A stretch of DNA of 64,000 nt from Nitrosarchaeum sp. (GTDB lineage: Archaea; Thermoproteota; Nitrososphaeria; Nitrososphaerales; Nitrosopumilaceae), in assembly GCA_003569705.1 (NCBI GenBank), contig BGOU01000002.1, positions 124,001 through 188,000 on the forward strand, read 5' to 3'. Positions 18,007-26,814 of this stretch are shown here, piece after piece. A program made the translations under genes and the position numbers. Every line of letters starts with the position of its first letter. Within the stretch, counting starts at the first letter, position 1. Under the pieces are notes generated by a model. That model did not search any database and had not been told where the DNA came from. It was given only the letters and a program-made list of their open reading frames with translations.

Positions 18007-19674
18007 ATGGGGCTTAATTATTATCAAATCAAACAAAATGTTTTACAAGCCCGTAAGTTAGTGATTAAGGCAATAAGCAATGCTGGCTCCGGTCATCCTG
18101 GAGGTTCTTTTTCGATGGCTGAAATTCTGGGGTGTCTATTCTACAAACACCTACAATATGATCCTAAAAATCCACAATGGGATGATAGAGATCGATTAAT
18201 CTTATCTAAAGGACATGCTGCACCTGGTTTGTTTTCAAATATGGCTATTGCAGGCTATTTTCCAGAATCTGAACTTGAAACTTTAAGAAAATTTGGTAGT
18301 AAATTGCAGGGACATCCTGATCTAAAATGCCCTGGTGTTGAATTTTGTGGCGGTTCATTGGGAACTGGACTATCTTATTCTATAGGTGTTGCACTTGCTG
18401 CAAAAATTGATGGCAAAAATCATCATGTCTATACTATAATGGGTGACGGTGAATCTGATGAAGGACAAGTATGGGAAGCTGCGATGACTGCTGCAAAATA
18501 CAAAGTAGATAATCTTACAGCTTTTTTGGATAGAAATTTTATCCAACAGGATTCTTACACTGAAAAAATTATGCCATTAGATGAAAAATTGGAAGGCGAT
18601 AACATTTCTGAAATGTGGAAAGATGCATCAAGATGGAAAACTGGTGATAAATGGAGATCATTTGGTTGGAATGTAATTGAAATAGATGGACATAGGATTG
18701 AACAAATTGATGCTGCAATTACTAAAGCAAATTTAACAAAAGGTATACCCTCAATAATTATTGCCAGAACAATTAAAGGGAAAGGAGTTGAACATATGGA
18801 AGATAATCCACAATGGCATGGAAAAGCTCCTGATCCTGATGTATCTCCAATAATTAATCTAGAACTTGACTCTCAGTTTATGATTGCACCTTCAATCATT
18901 GCAGGTGATATGACAAATCTGGAAAATGAAGTAAAACGATGTGTAACTGGAAGAGCCGATTATATTCATCTTGATGTAATGGATGGCCAATTTGTTACTA
19001 CCACAACTTTTGATCATAGAAAAATCAAGGAATTACGATCTTTAACTGTAATTCCATTTGATTCTCATTTGATGATTAATGAACCTGTAAAACATGTTCG
19101 AGATTATGTTGAAGCAGGAAGTGATATCATTACAGTTCATGCTGAAGTTTGTGATGAATCAAGTTTCGGTGAAATTCATGATTTGTTAAAACAGAATCAA
19201 GTTGGTGTAGGTCTTGCAATCAATCCAGACACTGAACTTCCTGCATGGTCTTACAAATTCATACCTACACTTGATCAGCTCATTGTAATGTCTGTTGTAC
19301 CTGGAAAATCAGGTCAAAAATACATTGAAGAAACACATGGAAAAATGATTAGGCTGAATACTATTCTAAATGAGCACAAGTTTTCAGGTTGTATTGAAGC
19401 TGATGGTGGCGTAACTCTTGATAATATTGGCTCATGTTTTGTAGATGGTGCTAGATCTTTTGTAGGTGGTAGTGCAATTATTGGAAAACAAGATGTACGT
19501 GGTGCTATGAGAGATTTTAGAAATCAAGTTTTCAAAACAAGACGAAAAATCTTGCTTGATAAAGCAAATGAATTAGGAGGTTCTGATCTTGTAAAGAAAT
19601 GGATTGGATTGCATGTCGTTGGTGAAAAACAAGAGCAGATTAAGAAAATAGCAGAAGAGGCAGGTTATCTTTGA
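18007..19674 (+). CDS. Fusion: transketolase N-terminal subunit + ribulose-phosphate 3-epimerase
   Basis: About 555 residues holding two enzymes. Residues 1-285 are the thiamine-diphosphate half of transketolase: SGHPGGSFS, KGHAAPGLF and GDGESDEGQVWEA. From about residue 292 (FMIAPSIIAGDMTN) a complete ribulose-5-phosphate 3-epimerase follows, with HLDVMDGQF, DSHLMINEP, SVVPGKSGQKYI and EADGGV, so the catalytic aspartates and metal histidines are kept. A C-terminal 45-residue helical tail follows. The transketolase pyrimidine/C-terminal half is the next gene. The start is ambiguous: ATG 18007 is used; GTG 17986 would add seven residues. Fusion makes the epimerase co-localise with the transketolase acting on the same pentose phosphates. 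Confidence 0.92.
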   Translation: MGLNYYQIKQNVLQARKLVIKAISNAGSGHPGGSFSMAEILGCLFYKHLQYDPKNPQWDDRDRLILSKGHAAPGLFSNMAIAGYFPESELETLRKFGSKLQGHPDLKCPGVEFCGGSLGTGLSYSIGVALAAKIDGKNHHVYTIMGDGESDEGQVWEAAMTAAKYKVDNLTAFLDRNFIQQDSYTEKIMPLDEKLEGDNISEMWKDASRWKTGDKWRSFGWNVIEIDGHRIEQIDAAITKANLTKGIPSIIIARTIKGKGVEHMEDNPQWHGKAPDPDVSPIINLELDSQFMIAPSIIAGDMTNLENEVKRCVTGRADYIHLDVMDGQFVTTTTFDHRKIKELRSLTVIPFDSHLMINEPVKHVRDYVEAGSDIITVHAEVCDESSFGEIHDLLKQNQVGVGLAINPDTELPAWSYKFIPTLDQLIVMSVVPGKSGQKYIEETHGKMIRLNTILNEHKFSGCIEADGGVTLDNIGSCFVDGARSFVGGSAIIGKQDVRGAMRDFRNQVFKTRRKILLDKANELGGSDLVKKWIGLHVVGEKQEQIKKIAEEAGYL

Positions 19675-19685
19675 ATCCTCCAATT

Positions 19686-20645
19686 ATGACTGATATGCGT
19701 TCAGAGTACTCAAAGACACTAATTGAACTTGGAAAAGAAAATCCAAACATAGTGGTTTTGGGTGCTGATACAACCGATTCTCTTAAAACCTCTGGATTTG
19801 GTAAGATGTTTCCAAATAGATTCTTTAATGTGGGAATCGCAGAGGCAAATTTGGTTTCTCTATCTGCAGGTCTTGCAGCTTCTGGAAAAATATCTTTTGC
19901 TAGTACTTATGCGATATTCCTACCTGGACGTGCAGTTGATCAAATAAGAAATGGCATTGCTTACCCTTCTCCTGGAAACAAAAAAGGACTCAATGTAAAA
20001 TTAGTTGTCTCTCATGGTGGATTGTCTGTTGGACCTGATGGTGGTTCTCATCAACAAATTGAAGATATTGCAATTATGCGAGCAATTCCAAATTTTCGTG
20101 TATTCATACCTGCTGACACTTTTGCAGTTTCAAAATTAACTAAATTAATGGCAAATGAATACGGTCCATTTTACATGAGAATGACAAGGTCGAATACTCC
20201 GATAGTTCATTCTGAATCACAGGATTTCCAAATTGGTAAAGGAATTACAATTCGTGATGGTTCTGATTGCACTATAGCGGCATGTGGCATAACAGTAAGA
20301 ATGGCACTTGAAGCGGCTGAATCATTACAACAAGAAGGAATTTCTTGTCGAGTATTGGACATGTTTTCTGTAAAACCAATTGATGCTGAACTTTTGGAAA
20401 AAGCAGCAAGAGAAACTGGGTGTATAGTTACTTGTGAAGAACACAATATCTTGGGAGGTATGGGTTCTGCAGTTGCAGAATCTGTTTCTGAGAGATATCC
20501 TGTTCCAATAAAACGAATAGGTGCTCAAGACATGTTTGGTGAATCTGCTAGAGATAATGAAATTCCACTGCTTTTAGAAAAACATGGAATAACATCTTTT
20601 AATATGGCAAAACAAGTCAAAGAAATTAGGAGTAGAAAACTATGA
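19686..20645 (+). CDS. Transketolase, C-terminal subunit
   Basis: This protein of about 319 residues supplies the pyrimidine-binding and C-terminal domains missing from the upstream fusion; both must assemble to form active transketolase. [13 protein letters not shown] includes the glutamate that activates thiamine diphosphate. The C-terminal domain [19 protein letters not shown] is typical. I chose ATG 19686; a TTG at 19671 overlapping the upstream stop is the alternative. The gene overlaps the transaldolase ATG by 4 bases (ATGA), indicating one operon. Confidence 0.94.
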   Translation: MTDMRSEYSKTLIELGKENPNIVVLGADTTDSLKTSGFGKMFPNRFFNVGIAEANLVSLSAGLAASGKISFASTYAIFLPGRAVDQIRNGIAYPSPGNKKGLNVKLVVSHGGLSVGPDGGSHQQIEDIAIMRAIPNFRVFIPADTFAVSKLTKLMANEYGPFYMRMTRSNTPIVHSESQDFQIGKGITIRDGSDCTIAACGITVRMALEAAESLQQEGISCRVLDMFSVKPIDAELLEKAARETGCIVTCEEHNILGGMGSAVAESVSERYPVPIKRIGAQDMFGESARDNEIPLLLEKHGITSFNMAKQVKEIRSRKL

Positions 20646-21313
20646 AAATTTTTCTTGATACTGCAAATCTAGAATCAATCAGAAAATTCAATGATATGGG
20701 TCTGTTAGATGGTATTACTACCAACCCTTCTCTTATGTCAAAAGAAGGTGGTGATCCAAAAAAGGTTATGGAAGAAATCACAAAAATCATCAAGGGTGAT
20801 GTCAGCTTAGAAGTTATAAGCACTGAATATTCTGGAATGATTGAAGAAGGAAAGCGTCTACGTCAATATGGTAAAAATGTTGTCGTGAAAGTTCCTATGA
20901 CTCCTGATGGTTTGAAAGCATGCAAACAACTAACATCTGAAGACATACCTGTAAATGTCACATTGATTTTTTCACCAAATCAAGCATTACTTGCAGCAAA
21001 ATCAGGTGCAAAATATGTCAGTCCATTTATTGGTAGATTAGATGATATTGGTAAAGATGGAATGAATTTGATTAGAGATATTAAGAAAATATTTGATAAT
21101 TATCAGGATAATTTTAAAACACAGATTCTCGTTGCAAGTATTCGTCATCCAATACATGTTATTGATGCCGCAAAAATTGGAGCGCATGTTGTAACTCTAC
21201 CTCCTGCAGTTTTAGATAAAATGCTACAACACCCTCTGACTGATATTGGACTAGAAAATTTTCTATCTGATTGGAAAAAACTAAAAACAGAAAACTCTGA
21301 TATAAAAATTTAA
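20642..21313 (+). CDS. tal: Transaldolase (small MipB/TalC-like type)
   Basis: This 223-residue class I aldolase-fold enzyme carries [13 protein letters not shown] at the N-terminus, [14 protein letters not shown], and [14 protein letters not shown] with the Schiff-base lysine. Its size is that of the short transaldolase/fructose-6-phosphate aldolase group. Next to transketolase and ribulose-phosphate epimerase it most likely serves as transaldolase in the non-oxidative pentose phosphate route. It is the last gene of the operon. Bases 21314-21571 downstream are AT-rich and hold nothing I can support. Confidence 0.92.
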   Translation: MKIFLDTANLESIRKFNDMGLLDGITTNPSLMSKEGGDPKKVMEEITKIIKGDVSLEVISTEYSGMIEEGKRLRQYGKNVVVKVPMTPDGLKACKQLTSEDIPVNVTLIFSPNQALLAAKSGAKYVSPFIGRLDDIGKDGMNLIRDIKKIFDNYQDNFKTQILVASIRHPIHVIDAAKIGAHVVTLPPAVLDKMLQHPLTDIGLENFLSDWKKLKTENSDIKI

Positions 21314-21571
21314 AATTCATGTGAGTTATTTTTTATAGTCATTTTATAATAAATTATTTTATTATATTAATTAGCATCTTTAATTTATGAAGTAAATAGC
21401 TTGCAACACTTCAAGAAATAGTTCAGAATCTGACTCAGATCGTCTTAACCCTGTTATGATGAGATTGAATTTCTTAATTTTTAAAAATTTGGCAATTATT
21501 TTACCTATGCTTTCTTTTTTTTGAACAGTACAAACTAGAATAATATGCTTAAAAATGAAAATTGAGGTTTT

Positions 21572-21844
21572 TTATGATGATCCTTTGTTTGTGCTCTTTC
21601 TTGAACCAGTTCCCCTACCTGTGATTCTGGTCATCCCCTCAGTTGAAGGTCTTGGTTTTACACTTGGCACGTCTCCTAATCTTTTTGAACCTGTTCCCCT
21701 GCCTGTGTGAACCATTCTATTTGCTGCTAATTTTTTCTTTTCTTCCTGCACTTTTTGGTATGCGTCTCCAGCCCAAGCTTTTGCACCGTCATCAATCTCT
21801 CTTGTTCCTGTTCCTCTACCTGTTCTAATTCTAATTTTTCCCAT
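21572..21844 (-). CDS. Protein with three TGRGTG repeats, function unknown
   Basis: This 90-residue, strongly basic protein is built on three copies of a short motif: RTGRGTGTR near residue 7, HTGRGTGSK near 47 and ITGRGTGSR near 73. The first linker is a charged helix (KVQEEKKKLAANR). The motif is also visible at DNA level as repeated CCTGTTCC-like stretches. The glycine/arginine pattern resembles RGG-type nucleic-acid-binding tails, but no named family was recognised. It is flanked by gene-free AT-rich DNA on both sides and therefore probably transcribed alone; bases 21845-22003 contain only its promoter region. Confidence 0.7.
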   Translation of the reverse strand: MGKIRIRTGRGTGTREIDDGAKAWAGDAYQKVQEEKKKLAANRMVHTGRGTGSKRLGDVPSVKPRPSTEGMTRITGRGTGSRKSTNKGSS

Positions 21845-22003
21845 AATTGAGGTTACTATATCTTGTATTTATTTAAGCTCATTATGTTATGAGAAATTCT
21901 ATTTCATATGATATTGAATAGGTCTTTTTATTATCGTACTTGTGCAATCCAATATTGACACTAATTTTATAATCTTTTTTAAAATCATGTTTGGATGTGT
22001 TTT

Positions 22004-22816
22004 ATGAAAAATAAATTGTATTTTTTGATTCCTTTGATTGTCCTTGTTCTAATTTTATTCAATGCTCTTTTTGGTCATTTGATATTTGGTTCCCCTTATG
22101 GTCAGGATATTAACAAGTATTCCATCTATGTTCATCTTCAACCTGAATGGAATAGTTACCCTGGAAATATCATCTATGATATAACAAACGTGTGGTCAAA
22201 TTCAAAATCTAATGCTAAAGGATTTGATTATAATTCTTCAAACACTACAATGTTTTCTGATTATAACTCTAATCAATTACAATATCAAAAGCAAAAATCA
22301 TTTGTTGAATTAAAACATGAATTTAGTAATTGTGAATTTAGTTGGAAACCACATCTCTACAGATATGCAATTGACAGTGTTCGTAATAGTATTGAATTAA
22401 TTCAAGGAACTGAATTAAATAATGATCCGTACGTATCAATTTATCCAAATATTCTAAATGAGAAATATAATTCAGAAAAACAAAAAGAAATTATAAAGCA
22501 AGGATACGCTCAATTCATACCAATTTGTACTTCAAAAGATTTGACTTCTTATGAATTTGCAGTTTCGATAAATGACAAAAATACTGCTTTTGATGTCTAT
22601 TTTATACCGTCTGAAATCGAATTAAGAGATTATTTGGAAGATCATTCTTTTATCTTTTATACTAAAGAAGGATGTTTTGCAACCAATCACAATAGTTTTA
22701 GTGGCATTTGTAATAATGTGGGAAAAAATTCAGGGTTATTGGTTGTACTACCTGATAATCTGAAATTGTCTTTAACTAAAGTGAAAATCAGCTTGCATGA
22801 AAAGTTACTGAATTAA
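22004..22816 (+). CDS. Membrane-anchored extracytoplasmic protein, function unknown
   Basis: About 270 residues. One hydrophobic segment (residues 5-25, LYFLIPLIVLVLILFNAL) acts as signal anchor; the rest is polar and rich in Asn, Ser and Tyr, as in secreted proteins of this group. Four cysteines in the outer domain (in NCEF, ICTS, EGCFA and GICNN) could form two disulfides. No family was recognised. ATG 22004 is preferred to 21995 because it places lysines directly before the helix. Convergent with corA, 6 bases between stops. Confidence 0.6.
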   Translation: MKNKLYFLIPLIVLVLILFNALFGHLIFGSPYGQDINKYSIYVHLQPEWNSYPGNIIYDITNVWSNSKSNAKGFDYNSSNTTMFSDYNSNQLQYQKQKSFVELKHEFSNCEFSWKPHLYRYAIDSVRNSIELIQGTELNNDPYVSIYPNILNEKYNSEKQKEIIKQGYAQFIPICTSKDLTSYEFAVSINDKNTAFDVYFIPSEIELRDYLEDHSFIFYTKEGCFATNHNSFSGICNNVGKNSGLLVVLPDNLKLSLTKVKISLHEKLLN

Positions 22817-22822
22817 ATTATT

Positions 22823-23839
22823 TTAATTATTAATCCAACCGAGTTTTCTAAAATGAACAAACATTATTGCTACTGGTATTAATGCTGCTAGAATTATTAT
22901 TATGAATGATGTATATGGTCCTAAAAACGTTGAATGATCACTCAATCCTCCAGGTAAATTTACATTCATTCCATAAAATGCTGCAATAGCTGTTCCAGGA
23001 ATTGAAAATGTGAAGATTATGGTTAATGCTGCAAGTATTTTGTTTGTTTTTTCAGTACTTAGCATGTAATCTGTATCTTTGTAAATTTCCATCGTTTCTC
23101 TGGATTCTTCCAGAGTTTCAATTACTTTATCAATATGATCAATTACGTCGTCAAAATATAATGAAAGATCTTCTTCATCTGAAAATCTTTTAATATTTTT
23201 AGCAATCTCTAATACGAATTTTTTTAATGGATTTGCTATTCTTCTCATTATGTTAATTTCTCTTCTAAGTAATGCAATATTTCTTGCAACTGATATTGTT
23301 TCATCAAATACTTCATCTTCAATGTCATCTAAATTAGCAATTACCCTTCTTGATATGTGCAAGAGATCATCTACTAGAATATCTAATATTTCGTGAAGTA
23401 GATATCCTGATGATTTCCCAAGTAATCTTTCTTTTCTATGTTGATCCAAATTATTTTTACAAATATTTACTAAATCCACTAATGGTTTTAAATCTCCTTG
23501 ATGAACAGTTACTAGAAAATCTTTTCCTATGAATATAGAAAGTTGACTATTTCTTGAAGTTCCAGGTTGTTGTAAAAGTGGAGGGAAATGTAATATTACA
23601 AAGAAATGATCATCATAACTGTCTAATTTTGGAAGCTCAAATTTAGTCATACAGTCTTCAATGTTTAATGTATTGAAATGATATGTTTCAGCTAATTTTT
23701 CAACATCGCTTCTATCTGGACTTTGTAAATCAAGCCATACGAATTTCTTACCTTGAACTGTTTCTATCTTTCTTTCCACCGGTAATCCTGTAGGTTTTTT
23801 CCCACCATGCAATCGATTAGTGATGAATCCGTTCTTCAA
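22823..23839 (-). CDS. corA: CorA-type magnesium/divalent cation channel
   Basis: This 338-residue protein has the long cytoplasmic alpha/beta domain followed by two C-terminal membrane helices. The selectivity signature YGMNVNLPGG (GMN) ends the first helix, and the second helix is followed by the short basic tail FRKLGWINN. Pentameric Mg2+ uptake is known for the family; Co2+ or Ni2+ passage is possible. Monocistronic; the short gene at 23940 lies just upstream on the same strand. Confidence 0.93.
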   Translation of the reverse strand: MKNGFITNRLHGGKKPTGLPVERKIETVQGKKFVWLDLQSPDRSDVEKLAETYHFNTLNIEDCMTKFELPKLDSYDDHFFVILHFPPLLQQPGTSRNSQLSIFIGKDFLVTVHQGDLKPLVDLVNICKNNLDQHRKERLLGKSSGYLLHEILDILVDDLLHISRRVIANLDDIEDEVFDETISVARNIALLRREINIMRRIANPLKKFVLEIAKNIKRFSDEEDLSLYFDDVIDHIDKVIETLEESRETMEIYKDTDYMLSTEKTNKILAALTIIFTFSIPGTAIAAFYGMNVNLPGGLSDHSTFLGPYTSFIIIILAALIPVAIMFVHFRKLGWINN

Positions 23840-23939
23840 GTTGAATGATAGCCTGATTGAACAAATTTAAAGCGATCGATTATTTTGATAAAAAATTCTA
23901 GCGATTCATTTGAATCAATTATACATCTTAAATTTTAGG

Positions 23940-24020
23940 TTATTTCCATGGAAGTAAGTAATTAACGCCGACCCATGTGAGTGCGATTGTTATTCCCATA
24001 GCTACCCACCAAAATCTCAT
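23940..24020 (-). CDS. Possible 26-residue tryptophan-rich membrane microprotein
   Basis: An ATG at 24020 opens a 26-codon frame encoding a single hydrophobic helix framed by tryptophans (MRFWWVAMG...LTWVGVNYLLPWK), with Arg at the N-terminus and Lys at the end. A TATA-like TTTATTATTAA lies about 20-30 bases upstream on the minus strand, fitting a leaderless message. It looks like the tiny single-helix subunits of respiratory complexes, but homology was not tested and the frame is short, so chance is possible. Confidence 0.4.
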   Translation of the reverse strand: MRFWWVAMGITIALTWVGVNYLLPWK

Positions 24021-24107
24021 GTCTATAATTTCCACTGGTTAATAATAAATCTACAGGCTAATTTTCATCGTGTTAAAATCAAAGATTATTACAGGATCAA
24101 CAATTTT

Positions 24108-24548
24108 CTATTTTCGTGGCCTTCGTAGTACAGTGGCTAGTATAGGGGATTGTGGATCCCCGGACAGGGTTTCGATTACCCTCGAGGGCCTACATAATTT
24201 TTTAAAAAATACCGTATTTGCTTGATTCCATTCTTCCTTAATGGCCAATTTGAATCGAGGAATTTTACCCTCTAAATTATTTGTAAGCCATGTGAGAAAT
24301 TTTTTTTCAATGCCCTTTCCTTTCAATTTATCAAAATCTGTTCCCATTTGATCAACGAGTTTTTCTACCAATGTTTTGTTAATACTTACAACAAAAAAAT
24401 GCCATCCAAAAGCAAATTCTGAATCTGTCATTACAAAATCATCTTGACTGTGAACCATTTCTTCTAAAAGAGAAAGTTGTTGTGTTATTGCCTTACTTGT
24501 TTTATCATAATCCACGGTAGATACATTGATGTTTATTTTACCTGCCAT
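24108..24548 (-). CDS. Conserved-looking cytosolic protein, function unknown; 3' end reads through tRNA-His
   Basis: 146 residues from ATG 24548 (MAGKININVSTVDYDK); the frame opens further to 24587. The body is a mixed alpha/beta protein of no family I recognise (SEFAFGWHFFVVSINKTLVEKLVDQMG). The last 28 residues (from CRPSRV to the end) are simply the antisense of tRNA-His and are unlikely to be functional. The junction lies at T6A6 (24198-24209); one extra base there would give a TAG at 24192-24190, exactly at the tRNA end, and a protein of about 118 residues. So the real 3' end is probably near 24190. Upstream lies the methyltransferase gene on the same strand. Confidence 0.6.
   Translation of the reverse strand: MAGKININVSTVDYDKTSKAITQQLSLLEEMVHSQDDFVMTDSEFAFGWHFFVVSINKTLVEKLVDQMGTDFDKLKGKGIEKKFLTWLTNNLEGKIPRFKLAIKEEWNQANTVFFKKLCRPSRVIETLSGDPQSPILATVLRRPRK
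24118..24190 (+). tRNA. trnH: tRNA-His(GTG) with encoded G-1
   Basis: G-1 at 24118 faces discriminator C73 at 24190, the histidine identity pair. Acceptor GCCTTCG pairs with CGAGGGC. The anticodon arm is GGGGA-TTGTGGA-TCCCC, anticodon GTG; the T-arm AGGGT-TTCGATT-ACCCT is standard. No intron, no encoded CCA. The reading frame of the gene on the other strand runs across the whole tRNA (see next entry). Confidence 0.94.
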
Positions 24549-24589
24549 AATTGTATATGATTGACACAAAATAAAAGGATTGCACAAAA

Positions 24590-25348
24590 TTATTTTAAAA
24601 GATGTTCAAAATCAATATCGAAATGTGTTTTCATGATGTCTATGTATGTTTGAATTGATTCGGGAATTTTATCTCCACAAGAGACTCCTAAATTCCTTGC
24701 ACTAATCCAAATTATTAGAGTCTGAATAATTGTTAAGAATCTATCATTTCCAATTTCAGGAGTGCTAATTGCTTTTGTGTATCTCTCTGCAAATTCCCAT
24801 GCAGTTATAAAATCCACACATTTTACCCCAAAAATTGCCAACAATTGCTCTTGCAAACTGTTTGCTTTCTTGAAAGGAACTTGGTTCATTATATATGGAA
24901 ATTCCACTTTTTCAGGAAGACAATCTGGTAAGGGTCCCCAAATTGTGATTATTTTTGTACCTGGTTTTAGATCTTCAAATTTATTCATCATATGCTTGAT
25001 GATCTCTTCATTAGTAAACCAAAACAAAATCATAGTAGCATCAGAAATATCTGCATTTCGTATATCTTCACAAATTAACTCCCCTGAAAGACTATCTTGA
25101 TTTAGAATATTTTTTGCTTGTTTTATTTTATCTGGATTATTATCAATACCTACTGCCTTTTTTACATTGAACTCTTTCAAAGATAATGCCACTCCTTTCC
25201 CATCTCCACAACCAAGATGATAAAAAATATCATTTTTTCCTAAATTTAAAAAATTAAAAATTTCTCTAAATGATTTGTCTGGTAATTGGACATCTTCTCC
25301 ACTGACTATATTTGCTGGTAGTGATTTTAGATACTCTTCTATTTTCAA
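24590..25348 (-). CDS. Class I SAM-dependent methyltransferase (DOT1/aKMT-like)
   Basis: This 252-residue protein has motif I FYHLGCGDGKGVAL near residue 41, the acidic ribose-binding residue in GIDNNPDK, and a motif IV region TMILFWFTNEEI. The core resembles the DOT1-like archaeal protein lysine methyltransferases, which modify many cytosolic proteins, but the C-terminal 100 residues are unusual and the substrate cannot be deduced. It is followed by the unknown gene ending in tRNA-His and preceded by UPF0147 on the same strand, with a 25-base gap. Confidence 0.75.
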   Translation of the reverse strand: MKIEEYLKSLPANIVSGEDVQLPDKSFREIFNFLNLGKNDIFYHLGCGDGKGVALSLKEFNVKKAVGIDNNPDKIKQAKNILNQDSLSGELICEDIRNADISDATMILFWFTNEEIIKHMMNKFEDLKPGTKIITIWGPLPDCLPEKVEFPYIMNQVPFKKANSLQEQLLAIFGVKCVDFITAWEFAERYTKAISTPEIGNDRFLTIIQTLIIWISARNLGVSCGDKIPESIQTYIDIMKTHFDIDFEHLLK

Positions 25349-25373
25349 TATTAGAATTAAAACAATATAGGAT

Positions 25374-25643
25374 TTATTCTCTTATACTTTCAAGCTTTGA
25401 GACTGCTTGCCATAACTGTGTTCTTACATATGATGGCATATTGGGATCCTGCGTCACATCATCTAACAAACTAATTGTATTGTTAGCTCTGACTGATAGT
25501 GAGTATTCTGCATTATTCAAATCCGTTATGAGATCAACAATGGACTTTTTAATTGTCTTTGGTGTTGAATGGTTTGTAGCAATTTGATTTAACGTTTCTA
25601 TCGCTTCTTTCATTGCTTCTTTGTTTTGTTTATCATCAGCCAT
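25374..25643 (-). CDS. UPF0147 family protein
   Basis: This 89-residue all-helical protein matches the archaeal UPF0147 family in length and pattern: IETLNQIATNHSTPKTIKK, then NNAEYSLSVRANNTISLLDDVTQDPNMP and a terminal R-T-Q-L-W helix. The family is widespread in archaea with no established function. It lies between the Rieske gene and the methyltransferase gene on the same strand, likely one transcription unit. Confidence 0.85.
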   Translation of the reverse strand: MADDKQNKEAMKEAIETLNQIATNHSTPKTIKKSIVDLITDLNNAEYSLSVRANNTISLLDDVTQDPNMPSYVRTQLWQAVSKLESIRE

Positions 25644-25679
25644 TTTTTATACCATTTAATGAAAATTTGAAGTATATAG

Positions 25680-25988
25680 TCACATCTCTACAAATACGTT
25701 GTCTGATTCTACAGAAACATTGTATGATGCTAAATCTCTAATTTTAGCGGGAAATTTAACTAATTTACCTGTTTTACAATCAAATTCGGCTCCATGCCAT
25801 CCACATATCACTTTACATCCATCTAATTTTCCTTCTGAAAGACTTGAACCTGAATGAGTGCAAGAATCATCCATGGCACAATAATTACCATCAATATTTG
25901 CGACCATTATCTCTTTACCATCCACAGAAACTTTGATCATTTTTCCAGGAGAAATATCTGTGGTTTTTCCAGCTATTATTTTACCCAT
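25680..25988 (-). CDS. Rieske [2Fe-2S] ferredoxin-like protein
   Basis: This 102-residue soluble protein has the two Rieske boxes C43-T-H45-S-G and C62-G-W-H65, with the rest of the fold compact (no membrane anchor, no twin-arginine signal). This is the stand-alone Rieske ferredoxin type, used for electron transfer to oxygenases or nitrite-reductase-like partners. A disulfide-forming pair, usual in the high-potential bc1 type, is not seen. Divergent from the GNAT gene at 26028, sharing a 39-base promoter interval. Confidence 0.9.
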   Translation of the reverse strand: MGKIIAGKTTDISPGKMIKVSVDGKEIMVANIDGNYCAMDDSCTHSGSSLSEGKLDGCKVICGWHGAEFDCKTGKLVKFPAKIRDLASYNVSVESDNVFVEM

Positions 25989-26027
25989 TACTGTTTTTAG
26001 TCTATCATTCTTAATATTTTTTCGTAT

Positions 26028-26814
26028 ATGGGGACGATAATAATTAGAAATGCAATCAATTCAGATAAATTTTCTGTATTGAATTTTTGTAAAGATACTT
26101 TTTCATGGGGTGATTACATTCCAAGATGTTTGGGATTATTGGTTATCTGAAGGTAATTTACTCCTTATTGAAAAACAATGTCCTGTTGGTGTATGTCATG
26201 CATTTTTCTCTAAAAATCAAGTATGGATTGAAGGAATTAGAATTAACTCGAATTTTCGTAGACAAGGTTTAGCTTCAGAATTAGTTAAGCATGTAGAATC
26301 ACTTGCTAAGGAAAAACAGATATTATTTTCATTCATGCTTATAGATAATGAAAATTCATTATCTCTTTCAATGGCAAAAAATCTCAATTATCATATATTT
26401 CAAACTTGGAATTTTTATTCTCTTTTGCCTCAGTTTAACAATAATCATAAAATACAATTTGGTAATGTTATAAACTATGCAAAAACTCACTATGTACAAT
26501 CATGGAGATGGTTAGTTTTAGATGAAGAAACTTTACTTTTGTTATCTAAACAAAATAAAATAATTTTTTCAGACGTGTCTGGTGATATTTCAATTGCAAT
26601 TCTGACTGATTCAGAACATTTTGATAAAACTCTGATTGTAACTTTGTTTTCAGGTTCTCAAAATAATACTTTGAATCTTGTTTCATACATACAGAATTAT
26701 GGAGCAGAAAAAAATTATAAAAAAATACAAATTTTAACTAAAGAGAAATTGCCTTTATTAAATACTCTAGAACATAAAATCACATTTAATCTAATGCAAA
26801 AATTTTTGCACTAA
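26028..26814 (+). CDS. GNAT-family acetyltransferase, interrupted by a +1 frameshift at base 26124
   Basis: The frame from ATG 26028 encodes a normal GNAT start (TIIIRNAINSDKFSVL, then FCKDTFSWGDYIP). After CCA at 26121-26123 one surplus A shifts the frame. Reading on from GAT 26125 gives DVWDYWLSEGNLL, the natural continuation. The main part (from 26125) holds the acetyl-CoA region IRINSNFRRQGLASELVKHVE. The intact product would be about 261 residues; the only other start is GTG 26110, which would miss strand beta1 and helix alpha1. A C-terminal domain of about 100 residues follows the GNAT core. Substrate unknown. Four-base overlap with the convergent FAH gene. Confidence 0.82.

Noticed and set aside
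21314-21571. Gene in the 258-base interval after transaldolase
   Set aside because: Only very short frames; composition is AT-rich with a T-run terminator-like stretch; nothing supportable.
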